A DNA stretch of 64,000 bases from Mesorhizobium sp. LHD-90 (GTDB taxonomy: Bacteria > Pseudomonadota > Alphaproteobacteria > Rhizobiales > Rhizobiaceae). Every line of letters starts with the position of its first letter. Within the stretch, counting starts at the first letter, position 1. Shown here one piece after another: positions 28,644 through 38,550 of the stretch. Position numbers and translations under genes: made by a program. The notes below the pieces were generated by a model. It was not told where the DNA came from, did no database searches, and saw only the letters and a list, made by a program, of their open reading frames with translations. The DNA is taken from assembly GCF_030929505.1 (NCBI RefSeq), contig NZ_JAVFVV010000006.1:248001-312000 (forward strand). The letters run 5' to 3'.

Positions 28644-29797
28644 GGCGCCTGCTCCGTTTGCATGGTCTTTTGCCGCTCGCCGAACTCGGCGCGGATCGCC
28701 GCATCGTGCTGGCCGAGCGAGGGCACCGGCCGCAGGGCCGGCCTGCGGCCGTCGACAATGTTGGGCGGCGCGACAAGTTCGACCGTGCCCTGCGGCGTCT
28801 CCACCTCGGAAAACGCCGCGCTGCGGTGGCTGATCAGATCCTCGACCGTCGAAAGGCGGCCATAGGCGATGCGCGTCCGGTCGAGCAGCGCGCAGATGTC
28901 GTCGCTGGATGCGCCGCCGAACGTCTCCTGCACCCTGAGATCAAGGTTGGTCCGATTCTTCACCCGTTCGGTGTTGCGGATGTATCTCGGGTCGCTGGCG
29001 AGCGAAGGATCGCGCAGCACCTCCCCGCAGAAAACCTTCCACTCGCGCTCGTTCTGGATCGAGATCAGGATTTCGCCGTCGCGGGTCCTGAACACGCCGT
29101 AGGGGGCGATGGAAGGATGGGCAAGCCCCGGCCGGCGCGGCGTCCTGCCGCCATAGCGTTGCGCCAGATAGGGCACGTTCATGAATTCGGCGACAGTGTC
29201 GAACAGCGACACCTGCAGATGGCTGCCCTGGCCGGTGCGTTCGCGCTTGAACAGCGCCTCCAGGATCGCGGCATAGGCCGCCTGGCCGGTGGCGATGTCG
29301 CATATCGATATGCCGACGCGGCTCGGCCCGGACGCCTCCGTCCCGGTGACGCTGGCGAGGCCGCTCTCTGCCTGCACCAGCAGGTCGTAGGCCTTGCGGT
29401 CATGGTCGGGCGTGCCCTCGGCATAGCCGCCGATGTCGCAGACGATGAGTTTCGGAAACCGTTTTCGCAAGCCGGCGCTACCGATGCCGAGCCTTGACGT
29501 GGCGCCCGGCGCGAGATTCTGCACGAACACGTCCGCTGTCTCCAGCATCGTCAGCAGCAGCCGCAGGTCGGCTGGATCCTTCAGGTCGACTGTGCAGGAT
29601 TGCTTGCCGCGATTGTTCCAGACGAAATAGCTCGACTGGCCGAGGACGTAGTCGTCGTAGCCCCGCGCGAAATCGCCTTCCGGCCGCTCCAGCTTGATGA
29701 CGCGCGCGCCGGCGTCCGCCAGCCGCGCGGTGGCGAGGGGAGCCGCAACGGCCTGCTCCAATGCGACGACGGTCAATCCTTCCAGCGCGCCGGTCAT
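28640..29797 (-). CDS. Family III CoA-transferase (CaiB/BaiF)
   Basis: A 385-residue cytosolic CoA-transferase of the CaiB/BaiF/FRC family. The N-terminal PLATARLADAGARVIKLERP and GDFARGYDDYV follow the family; the catalytic aspartate lies in KAYDLLVQAESG (near residue 138), and the GISICDIATGQAAYAAILEA segment follows. These enzymes move CoA between carboxylic acids. First gene of a two-gene coupled unit with the acyl-CoA dehydrogenase. With the MaoC gene further on, a dicarboxylate such as mesaconate, itaconate or methylsuccinate is a reasonable guess, though no citramalyl-CoA lyase is nearby. Confidence 0.9.
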   Translation of the reverse strand: MTGALEGLTVVALEQAVAAPLATARLADAGARVIKLERPEGDFARGYDDYVLGQSSYFVWNNRGKQSCTVDLKDPADLRLLLTMLETADVFVQNLAPGATSRLGIGSAGLRKRFPKLIVCDIGGYAEGTPDHDRKAYDLLVQAESGLASVTGTEASGPSRVGISICDIATGQAAYAAILEALFKRERTGQGSHLQVSLFDTVAEFMNVPYLAQRYGGRTPRRPGLAHPSIAPYGVFRTRDGEILISIQNEREWKVFCGEVLRDPSLASDPRYIRNTERVKNRTNLDLRVQETFGGASSDDICALLDRTRIAYGRLSTVEDLISHRSAAFSEVETPQGTVELVAPPNIVDGRRPALRPVPSLGQHDAAIRAEFGERQKTMQTEQAP

Positions 29798-30246
29798 GCA
29801 TGGCCCTGTTGCTTGCGGACCGCAGACACCTCGTGCCGGAGCTACGCCAAGTCAAATAGGATTTTGCGATGACGGGTATAAGGAAATCCGTTACTCACGC
29901 ATCGATGCTAGAGCTTTTTTGAATATGTTAAAGGCTGGCGGCGCCTGCTTGCGAAGGCGAGAAACGCGACGAGCTCGATACTCAGAAAAAACCCGCGCTG
30001 CGTGTCCAAAGGGTCGAAAAACACCGTGCGAGCCGCTCACAAAGGGGTCCGTGTGAAGCTCGCGATGCGATTTTTGCGCTGCAAACGAAGCAACCCGATG
30101 GAATGTTTCACTTTTCCGGACTTCACGCGATGCGGGAGCCCGACTGCCGGGACGTTCGCAATTATAAGGCGCGGCTTCCGGATGTCCGGATAAGCCATTG
30201 ACAAAAAACAATATATGAGCGCGAGCGAGACGCTGGCGTCTCGCCC
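29798..30246. other. Intergenic region between CoA-transferase and LysR genes
   Basis: About 450 bp without a supported gene. A 120-codon open frame on the minus strand (29891-30250) is rich in Arg/Ser/His, lacks a ribosome site and has no recognisable domain. The interval should hold the promoter of the CoA-transferase operon and possibly the LysR binding site, but I see no clear T-N11-A palindrome. Confidence 0.5.
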
Positions 30247-31209
30247 TCACGAAAACAGATCGGGCCGGTGGGCCTCGTCGGAAAGGCTGGCGGTCCAGAC
30301 ATTGTCGCGAACGAGCTGGCGCAGGATGTCCCAGGACAACTGGCCGATGGCGCGCGGCGCGTTGAGCAGCGGGCGCTCGGTCGAATAGGCCAGATACACC
30401 CGGCGGGTGATCGGCGGCTCCTCGATGCGCCAGACGCGGAAGATCCCGGCGTAGGCCTCGCGCTGGACGGCCATGCGCGGCAGAATGCCATAGCCCAGTC
30501 CGCGCTGCGCCAACTTCTTGATCTGGCTGTAGGAATCGATTTCGACGGCAGGGGCGATCGGGACGCGTATCGAAAGCGCCGCCGTCTCGATCAGTTCGCG
30601 CAGGCCGTGCCCCGGGCCGGGCACCAGCAGCGGCAATCGCGCGGCGTCGCTAAGCTTGATCGTCTCGCCCGCGATTGTGCCATCTCCCTCGAATTGCGTG
30701 CTGACGAACAGGCAGATTTCCTCGGAGAGGCCATGATGGAAGGCCAGGCCGCGCGGGTCGGAGGTGCCGTAGATCATGGCGAGATCGACGTCGCCGCGCT
30801 TCAGCCAGTCGAGGATGTAGCCGCTCATCGCCTCGACCACGCGGATGCGCACTTCCGGATAACGCTCTCGCGCCGCCTCGATCAGCGGCGCCGCCAGCAG
30901 TTCGCTCACCGTCCCTGGCAGGCCGAAGCGGACCTCGCCGCGCGGTGCGACCGCCTCGCCGCGCACGCTGTCGGGAATCTCGGCGAATTCCATGATGATG
31001 CGCTTGGCGTGGCGCAGGAGCCGGTCGCCAGCCTCCGTCGGCGACACGCCATGCGACCCGCGGTGAAGAAGCGAGACCCCAAGTTCTTCCTCCATGTGGC
31101 GCACGTGCTGGCTGAGCGCCGGCTGGGCGACGTGCAAATGCGTGGCGGCCTTGGAAAACGAACCGCTTTCCACCACCTGCGTGAAGTAGCGAAGTTGCCT
31201 CATATCCAC
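30247..31209 (-). CDS. LysR-family transcriptional regulator
   Basis: A 320-residue regulator. The N-terminal winged helix-turn-helix is typical (MDMRQLRYFTQVVESGSFSK, then ATHLHVAQPALSQHVRHMEE), followed by the two-lobed effector domain from about residue 90 (GEVRFGLPGTVSELLAAPLI). It lies upstream of, and in the same direction as, the CoA-transferase/acyl-CoA dehydrogenase pair, 450 bp away, so it may control that operon; this is inference from position. It resembles the NAC/CbbR-like branch in its start, but effector identity cannot be read off. Confidence 0.92.
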   Translation of the reverse strand: MDMRQLRYFTQVVESGSFSKAATHLHVAQPALSQHVRHMEEELGVSLLHRGSHGVSPTEAGDRLLRHAKRIIMEFAEIPDSVRGEAVAPRGEVRFGLPGTVSELLAAPLIEAARERYPEVRIRVVEAMSGYILDWLKRGDVDLAMIYGTSDPRGLAFHHGLSEEICLFVSTQFEGDGTIAGETIKLSDAARLPLLVPGPGHGLRELIETAALSIRVPIAPAVEIDSYSQIKKLAQRGLGYGILPRMAVQREAYAGIFRVWRIEEPPITRRVYLAYSTERPLLNAPRAIGQLSWDILRQLVRDNVWTASLSDEAHRPDLFS

Positions 31210-31455
31210 GGTATTGCCTCCCGATAGGTGCCCCGTTGCCGGAAAGGCGTGTCGCCGGCACTCTACAACCTAGAATAAAGGTATCTGGGCAGTATAATTT
31301 AACCCATGCGGCGGCGGGTACATAGCGCGATTCAGGTCACACTGTGGGGGACTTTTCGATTGTTGCTGCTCGGGCGCGCCCGCAGAGCGCGCTGGGTCCC
31401 CAACCTGATTTCACAGTGCCATCGGGTAAGGGGCAGCGGGCCGGTGATCTGACGG

Positions 31456-31641
31456 TCAATCTCCCGCCTCCCGGTTCCGGGGGGCTGACAGCTTGAACAG
31501 CCTGGCTTCCCGGCGAAGCCGCTTCGGCTCGAAGCCGACCTTCTCGACAAGCTGGAGGGCGAGCGTTTCCGAAATATCGGCTTCCTCGGCTAGCCATTTG
31601 GCCTGCTGAAGCTTCAAATCGCGAAATGTTTCAGGGGTCAC
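31456..31641 (-). CDS. Small protein of unknown function
   Basis: A 61-residue ORF starting with GTG. The sequence is helical and evenly composed (TFRDLKLQQAKWLAEEADIS, ETLALQLVEKVGFEP), unlike the Arg-rich noise ORFs around it, which argues that it is real. There is no signal peptide or motif. It lies between the LysR gene and tRNA-Lys. Possibly the remnant or full form of a small cytosolic protein. No function proposed. Confidence 0.4.
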   Translation of the reverse strand: MTPETFRDLKLQQAKWLAEEADISETLALQLVEKVGFEPKRLRREARLFKLSAPRNREAGD

Positions 31642-31841
31642 CGCGTCGACTCCGGTTCATCGCATGATGCTTACGTTCGGCGCGGCCTCCCGGATTGCAT
31701 TGGTCAGCGCCTTGAGCGGAGACGCTCGCCGGAGGTCTCGAAGAGGCGAGCGTTGTCTTGGCGCATTTTTCGGACACGATGACGATCCGAAAGCCGACAC
31801 GCCACGCCGGCCACAAGGCGTTGATCTTTTGAGGTTTTTGG

Positions 31842-31914
31842 TGAGCGCAGTGGGACTCGAACCCACGACCTACTGATTAAAAGTCAGTTGCTCTACCGGT
31901 TGAGCTATGCGCTC
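31842..31914 (-). tRNA. tRNA-Lys (anticodon TTT)
   Basis: A complete 73-base cloverleaf on the minus strand: 7-bp acceptor stem (GAGCGCA/TGCGCTC), D arm GCTC...GAGC, anticodon arm ACTGA-CTTTTAA-TCAGT with anticodon TTT, T arm GTGGG-TTCGAGT-CCCAC, discriminator A. The CCA end is encoded (31839-31841 in the complement). The sequence 3' of the gene shows no integrase or obvious attachment repeat. Confidence 0.97.
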
Positions 31915-32108
31915 CGCGGAGCGGCGTCGCCGCCCCCGAATTGCGGCGGAACATAGGGACAGCGCCCCTGCCGGTCAATCGCAAAAATCTGTCAACGGCG
32001 CCGCGCCAGAACCGGCGGTCTCGCGGCGACGATCCGCCACGCCAAGGTGATTGGTGGCGGCGCGCCGCACAGTCTATATGCAGGCGGGTCGATAGGGATT
32101 TTTCGCTT

Positions 32109-32852
32109 ATGGCGGTCGATGTCGGATATCTCACCGCGTTGGGGGCGGGGGCGCTCTCGTTCCTGTCGCCCTGCGTCCTGCCGCTGGTGCCGCCCTATCT
32201 CTGTTACATGGCCGGCGTGTCGGTCGACGATTTTCGCGGGCAGGCCGCCGCCGCCGTGGTGCCGGCGCGGCGCCTGCTGGCGGTGACGTCGCTTGCCTTC
32301 GTGCTCGGTTTTTCAACCGTCTTCGTGGCGCTGGGCGCCGGCGCCTCGACCATCGGCCGGTTGCTGAGGGCTTGGGAGGAGCCGCTCGGTTTTGCCGCCG
32401 GCATCGTCATCATCCTGATGGGGTTGAATTTTCTCGGTGTCGTCAAGATCCCTTTCCTGTCGCGCGAAGCGCGGTTCCAGACGCGCGGCGAGCCGGCAAG
32501 CCTGCTCGCCGCCTATGTCATGGGTCTCGCCTTCGCGTTCGGCTGGACTCCCTGCATCGGACCGGTGCTCGGTCCGATCCTGACGCTGGCTGGCGGCAGC
32601 GCGACAGTGGGCGAAGGTGCGCTGCTGCTCGCCGCCTATTCGCTCGGTCTGGGCATTCCGTTCCTCGTCGCGGCGCTGTTTTCGGGCGCCTTCATGCGTT
32701 TCCTGTCGCGCTTCAGAATTCATCTCGGCCGGGTCGAGAAGGCGATCGGCGCGCTGCTGGTCGCCGCCGGCGTGCTGTTCATGACCGGCGGGCTGCAGTC
32801 CAGCGCCTACTGGCTGCAGGAGGTCTTTCCGGTACTCACCCGCCTGGGCTGA
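32109..32852 (+). CDS. ccdA: Cytochrome c biogenesis protein CcdA (DsbD-like)
   Basis: A 247-residue membrane protein with six predicted helices that carries reducing power from cytosolic thioredoxin across the inner membrane for cytochrome c maturation. The two conserved cysteines are in LSFLSPCVLPLVPPYLCYMA (first helix) and FGWTPCIGPVLGPI (fourth helix). ATG at 32109 begins directly at the first helix; a longer in-frame upstream region is Arg-rich and unconserved. It stands alone between tRNA-Lys and glmU. Confidence 0.92.
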   Translation: MAVDVGYLTALGAGALSFLSPCVLPLVPPYLCYMAGVSVDDFRGQAAAAVVPARRLLAVTSLAFVLGFSTVFVALGAGASTIGRLLRAWEEPLGFAAGIVIILMGLNFLGVVKIPFLSREARFQTRGEPASLLAAYVMGLAFAFGWTPCIGPVLGPILTLAGGSATVGEGALLLAAYSLGLGIPFLVAALFSGAFMRFLSRFRIHLGRVEKAIGALLVAAGVLFMTGGLQSSAYWLQEVFPVLTRLG

Positions 32853-33034
32853 TTCAATTTTCCCCTATGCCTTTGCGCTGCGGTGCGGCGGCCGCGTCCC
32901 CGATGCCGAGGCCTGCCGCGTCCGACGACGCGCATTTGCCTTCCATCCCAAACCATCTGCGGTCGAATGCTTCAATGTGAGCGCGTCTTGCTCTAGAAAG
33001 GCTGCGACTGAGGACCGGTTTTCGGAAAGCGAAC

Positions 33035-34390
33035 ATGGCGTCGAGAAGTTGTCTGTCGATCATTCTTGCGGCCGGGGAGGGCACGCGCATGAAGAGCGCG
33101 CTGCCGAAGGTGCTGCATAAAATAGCCGGCCTGCCGATGGTGGCCCATGTCGCGCGCGCGGCCGAAGCCGCTGGCGGCGGCGATCTCGCGCTGGTCATTG
33201 GCCATGGCGCCGACGAGATGCGCAAGGCTGGGGCGAAATTCGCGCCACGTGCCGAATTCTTCGTTCAGGACAAGCGTCTCGGCACAGCCCATGCGGTGCT
33301 GGCCGCGCGCGCAGCCATTGCAAAGGGTTATGACGATGTCCTCGTCATGTTCGGCGACACGCCGCTGATCGAGGCACAGGCCCTGGTAGCTGCCCGCGAA
33401 AAGCTGTCGCAAGGCGCGGCGGTCGCCGTGCTCGGCTTCCGCACCCCGAATCCGACCGGCTATGGGCGGTTGATCGAGGCGAACGGCAGGCTGGTGGCGA
33501 TTCGCGAGGAGAAGGACTGTTCGGAGACGGAACGGCAGATCGATTTCTGCAATTCCGGACTGATGGCGATCGACGGCAGGCATGCGCTGCGGCTGCTGGA
33601 GGCGGTCGGCAACAACAACGCCAAGGGCGAATTCTACCTGACCGACATCGTCGGCATCGCCGCCGCCGAAGGGCTCGAGGTCCTGGCCACCGAGGCCAGT
33701 TTCGACAATGCGCTGGGCATCAACAACCGCGCCGAACTCGCCGAAGGCGAGGCGATCTGGCAAACACGCCGCCGCCGGGAAGCAATGCTGGCGGGGGTGA
33801 CGCTGGTGGCGCCGGAGACGGTGTTTTTCGCCTACGACACGCAGATCGCCCCGGACGCCTATGTCGAGCCGAACGTGTTCTTCGGTCCCGGGGTCACGAT
33901 CGAGGCGGGGGCGGTCATCCACGCCTTCAGCCACATCGAGGGCGCCCATATCGGGCCGCGGGTCGAAATCGGACCGTTCGCGCGGCTGCGGCCCGGCGCC
34001 GATCTCGCGGAGCGCGCCAAGGTCGGCAATTTCTGCGAGGTCAAGAATGCCACGGTCGAGGCGGGCGCCAAGGTCAGCCACCTCGCCTATGTCGGCGACG
34101 CGCGCGTCGGGGCAAACGCCAATGTCGGGGCGGGCGTGATTACCTGCAACTACAACGGCTTCACCAAATCCCGCACCGATATCGGTCGCGGTGCCTTCAT
34201 CGGCTCCAATTCGTCGCTGGTGGCGCCGGTGCGCATCGGCGACGGGGCGAATGTCGCAGCGGGCAGCGTCATCACCGAGGATGTGCCGGCCGACGCGCTG
34301 GCCTTCGGCCGCGCCCGCCAGAAAACCTTGCCGGAACGTGGCCGCATGCTGCGCGAGCGTCTTGCTTCCGCCAAAAAGGCCGCAGAATAA
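33035..34390 (+). CDS. glmU: Bifunctional GlcNAc-1-P uridyltransferase/GlcN-1-P acetyltransferase
   Basis: A 451-residue cytosolic enzyme making UDP-GlcNAc in two steps. N-terminal pyrophosphorylase (residues 1-230): [20 protein letters not shown], then [10 protein letters not shown] and YGDTPLI-like MFGDTPLI. The C-terminal half is the left-handed beta helix acetyltransferase with hexapeptide repeats and the motif [34 protein letters not shown]. It lies 147 bp upstream of glmS in the same direction, a usual pairing that links glucosamine-6-P and UDP-GlcNAc synthesis for peptidoglycan and LPS. Confidence 0.97.
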   Translation: MASRSCLSIILAAGEGTRMKSALPKVLHKIAGLPMVAHVARAAEAAGGGDLALVIGHGADEMRKAGAKFAPRAEFFVQDKRLGTAHAVLAARAAIAKGYDDVLVMFGDTPLIEAQALVAAREKLSQGAAVAVLGFRTPNPTGYGRLIEANGRLVAIREEKDCSETERQIDFCNSGLMAIDGRHALRLLEAVGNNNAKGEFYLTDIVGIAAAEGLEVLATEASFDNALGINNRAELAEGEAIWQTRRRREAMLAGVTLVAPETVFFAYDTQIAPDAYVEPNVFFGPGVTIEAGAVIHAFSHIEGAHIGPRVEIGPFARLRPGADLAERAKVGNFCEVKNATVEAGAKVSHLAYVGDARVGANANVGAGVITCNYNGFTKSRTDIGRGAFIGSNSSLVAPVRIGDGANVAAGSVITEDVPADALAFGRARQKTLPERGRMLRERLASAKKAAE

Positions 34391-34406
34391 GCGCTACCGA
34401 TTGGAA

Positions 34407-34439
34407 GCACTTGCCCGGTATAGTTTTCCGGGCAAGTGC
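34407..34439 (+). promoter_or_regulatory. Strong hairpin between glmU and glmS
   Basis: A perfect 12-bp stem (34407-34418, GCACTTGCCCGG, with 34428-34439) and a 9-nt loop; no T run follows, so it is not a classical terminator. It could be a processing site, a stabiliser or a partial attenuator between the two genes. Confidence 0.65.
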
Positions 34440-34537
34440 CTGTCATTGACTGACACCGAAATTGATTATCGCCCGCCGGACGGCTTCTTCTAAATGGCTG
34501 CCGGTATCTTTCCAAGGCATGTAGCGGGGGTCGAAAA

Positions 34538-36361
<1,824 letters not shown>

Positions 36362-36465
36362 GGCCGCAGGCGGCGGTCCGGAACGGGCCGCCACGTTTGT
36401 GGATTGTGTCCACGTGCGAGGAATGGTCTAGTCCGGCGCGCGGCGCACAATGAAGCGGACGGGTG

Positions 36466-37194
36466 ATGAGCGACGTTCCCATCAAGATGTCAGGCATGAC
36501 GCGGCTGAGGAACTATTTCCTCACCGGCGTCATCGTCATCGCGCCGCTGGCCATCACCGCCTACATCGCGTGGACCTTCGTCCACTGGGTGGATTCGTGG
36601 GTGAAGCCCTACATTCCCTACGTCTACAATCCCGACAACTATCTGCCTTTCGCCATCCCCGGTTTCGGCCTGTTGGTGGCGCTGATCATGATCACACTGA
36701 TCGGCTTCCTGACCGCCAACTTCATCGGCCGCTCGATCGTCGGCTTCGGCGAACGCGTACTCGGCCGTATGCCGCTGGTGCGCGGCGTCTACAAGGCGCT
36801 GAAGCAGATTTTCGAGACGGTGCTTTCGCACAAGAGCGACATGTTCAGCACCGTCGGATTGGTAGAATATCCGCGCAAGGGCGTCTGGTCGCTGGTCTTC
36901 GTCGCCGGCGAGAAGGACACCGAGATCAATGCCAAGCTGGACAAGCCGGGCGACCCGCTGGTGGCGGTGTTCATGCCGTGCACGCCCAATCCGACCACCG
37001 GCTTCCTGATGTATGTCTACCGCTCTGAGATCGTCGTGCTCGACATGACGATCGAGGACGGCGCGAAACTGATCGTCTCGGCGGGACTGGTGGCGCCGCA
37101 ATACAATCCGCCCGCGATCGCCGGCGAGGGCGGGCCGATCAACATCTCCACAGCCGAGAAACTGGCGACTGCCCGCAAGCGCGGAGCCATCTAA
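36466..37194 (+). CDS. DUF502 family membrane protein
   Basis: A 242-residue protein with two membrane helices (about 17-40, ending [18 protein letters not shown], and 66-88) and a soluble C-terminal part containing [18 protein letters not shown], the signature of the DUF502 family. Family members are inner-membrane proteins of unknown function, related to COVl/LCV2 proteins of plants. The ATG at 36466 is favoured over the adjacent GTG. It is followed, 7 bp on, by the acetyltransferase gene, so they are likely co-transcribed. Confidence 0.85.
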   Translation: MSDVPIKMSGMTRLRNYFLTGVIVIAPLAITAYIAWTFVHWVDSWVKPYIPYVYNPDNYLPFAIPGFGLLVALIMITLIGFLTANFIGRSIVGFGERVLGRMPLVRGVYKALKQIFETVLSHKSDMFSTVGLVEYPRKGVWSLVFVAGEKDTEINAKLDKPGDPLVAVFMPCTPNPTTGFLMYVYRSEIVVLDMTIEDGAKLIVSAGLVAPQYNPPAIAGEGGPINISTAEKLATARKRGAI

Positions 37195-37201
37195 GGAGTT
37201 T

Positions 37202-38149
37202 GTGCCGTTGGCGGATTCCAAATGGACGAAAACAACGCTGAAATCCCTTGCCCAGACGACCGAGCATGGGCTGGTGTTCACCGGCGCCTGCAAGCTCAAT
37301 GTCGGGCGCGTACTGCAGTTCGAGACGCCGGTCCGCTTCCAGGACTTGTGGTGCTATCAGGGCATGCGCATCGGCGCCTACTCGTTCATGCGACCGGCCT
37401 ATGTCAGCGGCTTTCCGATCATCGGCCGCTATTGCAGCATCGGCGCGAACTTCAACATCGGCGAGCCGGACCATCCGTTGGATTGGCTCGGCACGACGTC
37501 GGTGCAGTATCAGAAGAGCAAGTTCGCGTATTTTCCGCCGATGGCGGATTTTGTGACCCGCGAACGCCCGGAAGAAGGCGGCGTGCAGAGAACCGTCGTC
37601 GGCAATGACGTGTGGATCGGCTCCAACGTGATGATCCTGAAAGGGGTCAAGATCGGCAATGGCGCGGTGATAGCCGCCGGCGCGGTGGTGACCCGCGACG
37701 TCGAGCCCTACACGGTGGTCGGCGGCGTTCCGGCAAAACTCATCCGCAACCGGTTTTCCGACCACGGGCTGGTCGACCGGCTGAAGAGGCTGAGATGGTG
37801 GGAGTTTCTGGCTCCCGGCCTGTCGGGTGTTCCGTTCGACGATCCCACGGCGGCGATCAAGGAGATCGCCCGGCGCGAGAGGGCCGGCGAGATCGTCCGA
37901 GCCAAGCCTAAATTCGCCTCGCTGAAGGCGCTGAAGGAGGGATTCGAACTGACCGTCGCGAAGTCCGGCGAAGATGCTGCCCTGGGCGCCCCCGAATCTG
38001 ATGTGCCGAGCGCCGCAGAGGCTGATGCTGTGGGCATCGCCCAAGCCGAAATACCGAGCGCGGACGAGGCACCGCAAGCGGTCGAGGCCGATGCCTCGAA
38101 GACAAGCGAGCCGGCGGCTCCCGGAAGCGTTGAGGACGCCGCAGCGTAA
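37202..38149 (+). CDS. CatB-like hexapeptide acyltransferase with acidic tail
   Basis: A 315-residue left-handed beta-helix acyltransferase. The core (about 50-220) has the hexapeptide repeats and the Xat-type motif [20 protein letters not shown] followed by [20 protein letters not shown]. These enzymes use acetyl-CoA to O-acetylate sugars, antibiotics or polymers. From residue about 255 to the end the chain is a low-complexity Ala/Glu/Asp/Ser tail ([20 protein letters not shown]), not part of the fold. GTG start with AAGGAG 5 bp before it. Substrate unknown, possibly a surface polysaccharide. Confidence 0.8.
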   Translation: MPLADSKWTKTTLKSLAQTTEHGLVFTGACKLNVGRVLQFETPVRFQDLWCYQGMRIGAYSFMRPAYVSGFPIIGRYCSIGANFNIGEPDHPLDWLGTTSVQYQKSKFAYFPPMADFVTRERPEEGGVQRTVVGNDVWIGSNVMILKGVKIGNGAVIAAGAVVTRDVEPYTVVGGVPAKLIRNRFSDHGLVDRLKRLRWWEFLAPGLSGVPFDDPTAAIKEIARRERAGEIVRAKPKFASLKALKEGFELTVAKSGEDAALGAPESDVPSAAEADAVGIAQAEIPSADEAPQAVEADASKTSEPAAPGSVEDAAA

Positions 38150-38230
38150 GAGCGCCGAAGCCGGCTCTGCGCGGTTGGCACCGCCCTGCGACACGATGCC
38201 GGCAGCACGACCGATTCGAGACGCGACGGA

Positions 38231-38395
38231 TTATCGGAGCTGGACCGGGGCCCGGTAGCCGGGATACGGACAATATCCCGCTTCATAGGCTCTGACACCG
38301 CAAGGCGGTTCATAGGCGACGCCGCCCTGCTCGGTCGCGCAGCCCGCCAGGGACGGAAGCGCGGTCAGCGCCGCAATCATCACCAATCGCCGCAT
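38231..38395 (-). CDS. Small lipoprotein
   Basis: A 54-residue predicted lipoprotein with a short signal peptide and a lipobox LAGC (Cys at residue 19) in MRRLVMIAALTALPSLAGC. The mature part is only 36 residues (ATEQGGVAYEPPCGVRAYEA, then two YCPYPG-like turns) and has two further Cys. No known function. It is a short gene that could easily be missed; it lies between the acetyltransferase and recG. Confidence 0.6.
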   Translation of the reverse strand: MRRLVMIAALTALPSLAGCATEQGGVAYEPPCGVRAYEAGYCPYPGYRAPVQLR

Positions 38396-38550
38396 GCAAA
38401 ACTCCATTGCGTCCGCCACAGGCGTCGGCGGCATTCGATCATGCACGCCGTTCTTCTTCACTGGACCGGGTGTCGTCAGTTAGATGGCTTGTTGGCGACG
38501 CCGACGCAAGCCGCCGGATACCACTTGAGGTTTTCTGCTGCCAGGCAGAA

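Noticed and set aside
29891-30250. A 120-codon open frame in the CoA-transferase/LysR gap
   Set aside because: No ribosome site, Arg/Ser/His-rich, overlaps the LysR end by a few bases and has no domain.
31642-31838. Integrated element at the tRNA-Lys 3' end
   Set aside because: No integrase remnant and no repeated tRNA end could be seen.
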